Origin: Maribacter algarum (ex Zhang et al. 2020)
GTDB taxonomy: Bacteria; Bacteroidota; Bacteroidia; Flavobacteriales; Flavobacteriaceae
Reading direction: 5' to 3'
Assembly (NCBI RefSeq): GCF_005885635.1
Contig: NZ_VATY01000001.1
Span: 1,550,001-1,614,000, forward strand
DNA: 64,000 bases
Shown: positions 63,435 to 64,000 of the stretch, one piece after another
Layout: each line of letters opens with the position of its first letter
How positions within the stretch are numbered: position 1 is the stretch's first letter
Program-made: the position numbers and the translations under genes
Notes under the pieces: model-generated
Databases searched by the model: none
What the model was told of the DNA's origin: nothing
The model's input: the letters and a program-made list of their open reading frames with translations, nothing else

Positions 63435-64000
63435 TTAAAAATCGAATTTCAGTTGAACAGAAACTTCTTTCTCCCCGTTAATGGTCTCTTTCCTTTCTGT
63501 GTTTAAATTGGCCAGTGAGATTCCTAGTAATCTAACTGAATTTTCGAGGCTATTTTGGTATAATAAATTTTTGGCAGTTTCGAGGATTAAATCTTTGTCA
63601 GATATAAAGTAAGGGAGGGTCTTACTTCTTGTTTGTAGAGAGAAATCACTGTACTTGATTTTGAGTGTAATTGTTTTACCGGCAATTTTAGACTTTTTAA
63701 GACGACGTTCTAATTCTTGCGCGATATGCTCCAAACGTTCTAGCATGAAGATTTCACTACTTAGATTTTCACTAAATGTGCGTTCGGCCCCAACGGATTT
63801 TGGTATGCGATGAGGTTTTACTTCACTAGTATGAATGCCACGAACTACATGGTAGTAATGGTTTCCGCTCTTACCAAACTTTTGATCTAGAAATTCGAGG
63901 GATTTTGTTTTTAAATCTCTACCGGTGAAAATACCAAGCTTATACATTTTTTCCGCAGTTACCTTTCCGACACCATAGAATTTTCGAATTTCTAAATCTT
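63435..64000 (-). CDS. dinB: DNA polymerase IV (Y-family), C-terminal part
   Basis: The frame stays open through the right edge of the window, so only about 188 C-terminal residues are seen. RKFYGVGKVTAEKMYKLGIFT is the thumb/helix-hairpin-helix of Y-family polymerases, and the little-finger domain follows: RIPKSVGAERTFSEN, LKIKYSDFSLQTRSKTL and SVRLLGISLANL. It is a low-fidelity translesion polymerase. The catalytic palm lies outside the window. Confidence 0.88.
   Translation of the reverse strand, partial: DLEIRKFYGVGKVTAEKMYKLGIFTGRDLKTKSLEFLDQKFGKSGNHYYHVVRGIHTSEVKPHRIPKSVGAERTFSENLSSEIFMLERLEHIAQELERRLKKSKIAGKTITLKIKYSDFSLQTRSKTLPYFISDKDLILETAKNLLYQNSLENSVRLLGISLANLNTERKETINGEKEVSVQLKFDF

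Overview
The window is chromosomal DNA of a bacterium of the phylum Bacteroidota, almost certainly a marine-type member of the Flavobacteriaceae. Supporting signs are TAnnTTTG-type -7 promoter boxes, an IPExxxVDY protein, a HYC_CC_PP protein, an OmpA protein with thrombospondin-3 repeats, class I lanthipeptide genes of the Bacteroidota type with a split LanB, and no reliance on strong Shine-Dalgarno sites. Database identity could not be checked.

1-11.2 kb is a housekeeping block: an AhpD-like protein, OsmC, a haloalkane dehalogenase-like hydrolase, recJ, a VOC protein, an MFS transporter, lpxH, queD, an enoyl-CoA hydratase, a MATE transporter, a GNAT enzyme and a universal stress protein. It ends at a tRNA-Ala(GGC) gene (11270-11346).

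11.3-37.6 kb is two genomic islands in tandem, both inserted in the 3' end of that tRNA gene. The last 43-46 bp of the tRNA recur at 23997 and 37567, and each island ends with its own tyrosine recombinase. Island 1 (11.3-24.0 kb) begins with decayed metal-resistance remnants. It then carries a sulfation cassette: a methyltransferase, a sulfotransferase, a GT39-type glycosyltransferase and GtrA, plus the PAPS-supply genes cysN, cysD, cysC and cysQ. Next come a candidate oriT, mobC, a relaxase and a membrane protein. Island 2 (24.0-37.6 kb) carries a complete class I lanthipeptide system: a C39-peptidase ABC exporter, an HlyD adaptor, an 83-residue precursor with seven core cysteines, a histidine kinase and LytTR regulator pair, a split LanB dehydratase and LanC. 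It has no relaxase, but it keeps a near-identical copy of the oriT-like sequence, so it may be mobilised in trans by island 1. Both islands share a 70-bp hairpin element with covarying stems (three copies).

37.6-64 kb returns to core genes: a Tat-exported Gfo/Idh/MocA oxidoreductase, an SDR, AddB- and AddA-like nuclease-helicases, ompA, kbl, sodB, a PurF-type amidotransferase, a PfkB kinase, a possible orphan toxin/immunity pair, RNase H, purN, acpP-fabF-rnc, an IPExxxVDY protein, pyk, a PAS protein, an AraC regulator with an AhpD-like protein and a cupredoxin, and the 3' part of dinB at the right edge.

Between sodB and purF, where no protein is convincing, lie four tandem minus-strand transcription units of about 75 nt. 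Each has a -7 box exactly 5 nt before a conserved 40-nt body and an intrinsic terminator whose stem covaries. This looks like an undescribed multicopy small-RNA locus. Part of its 3' body is also found next to the island hairpin elements.
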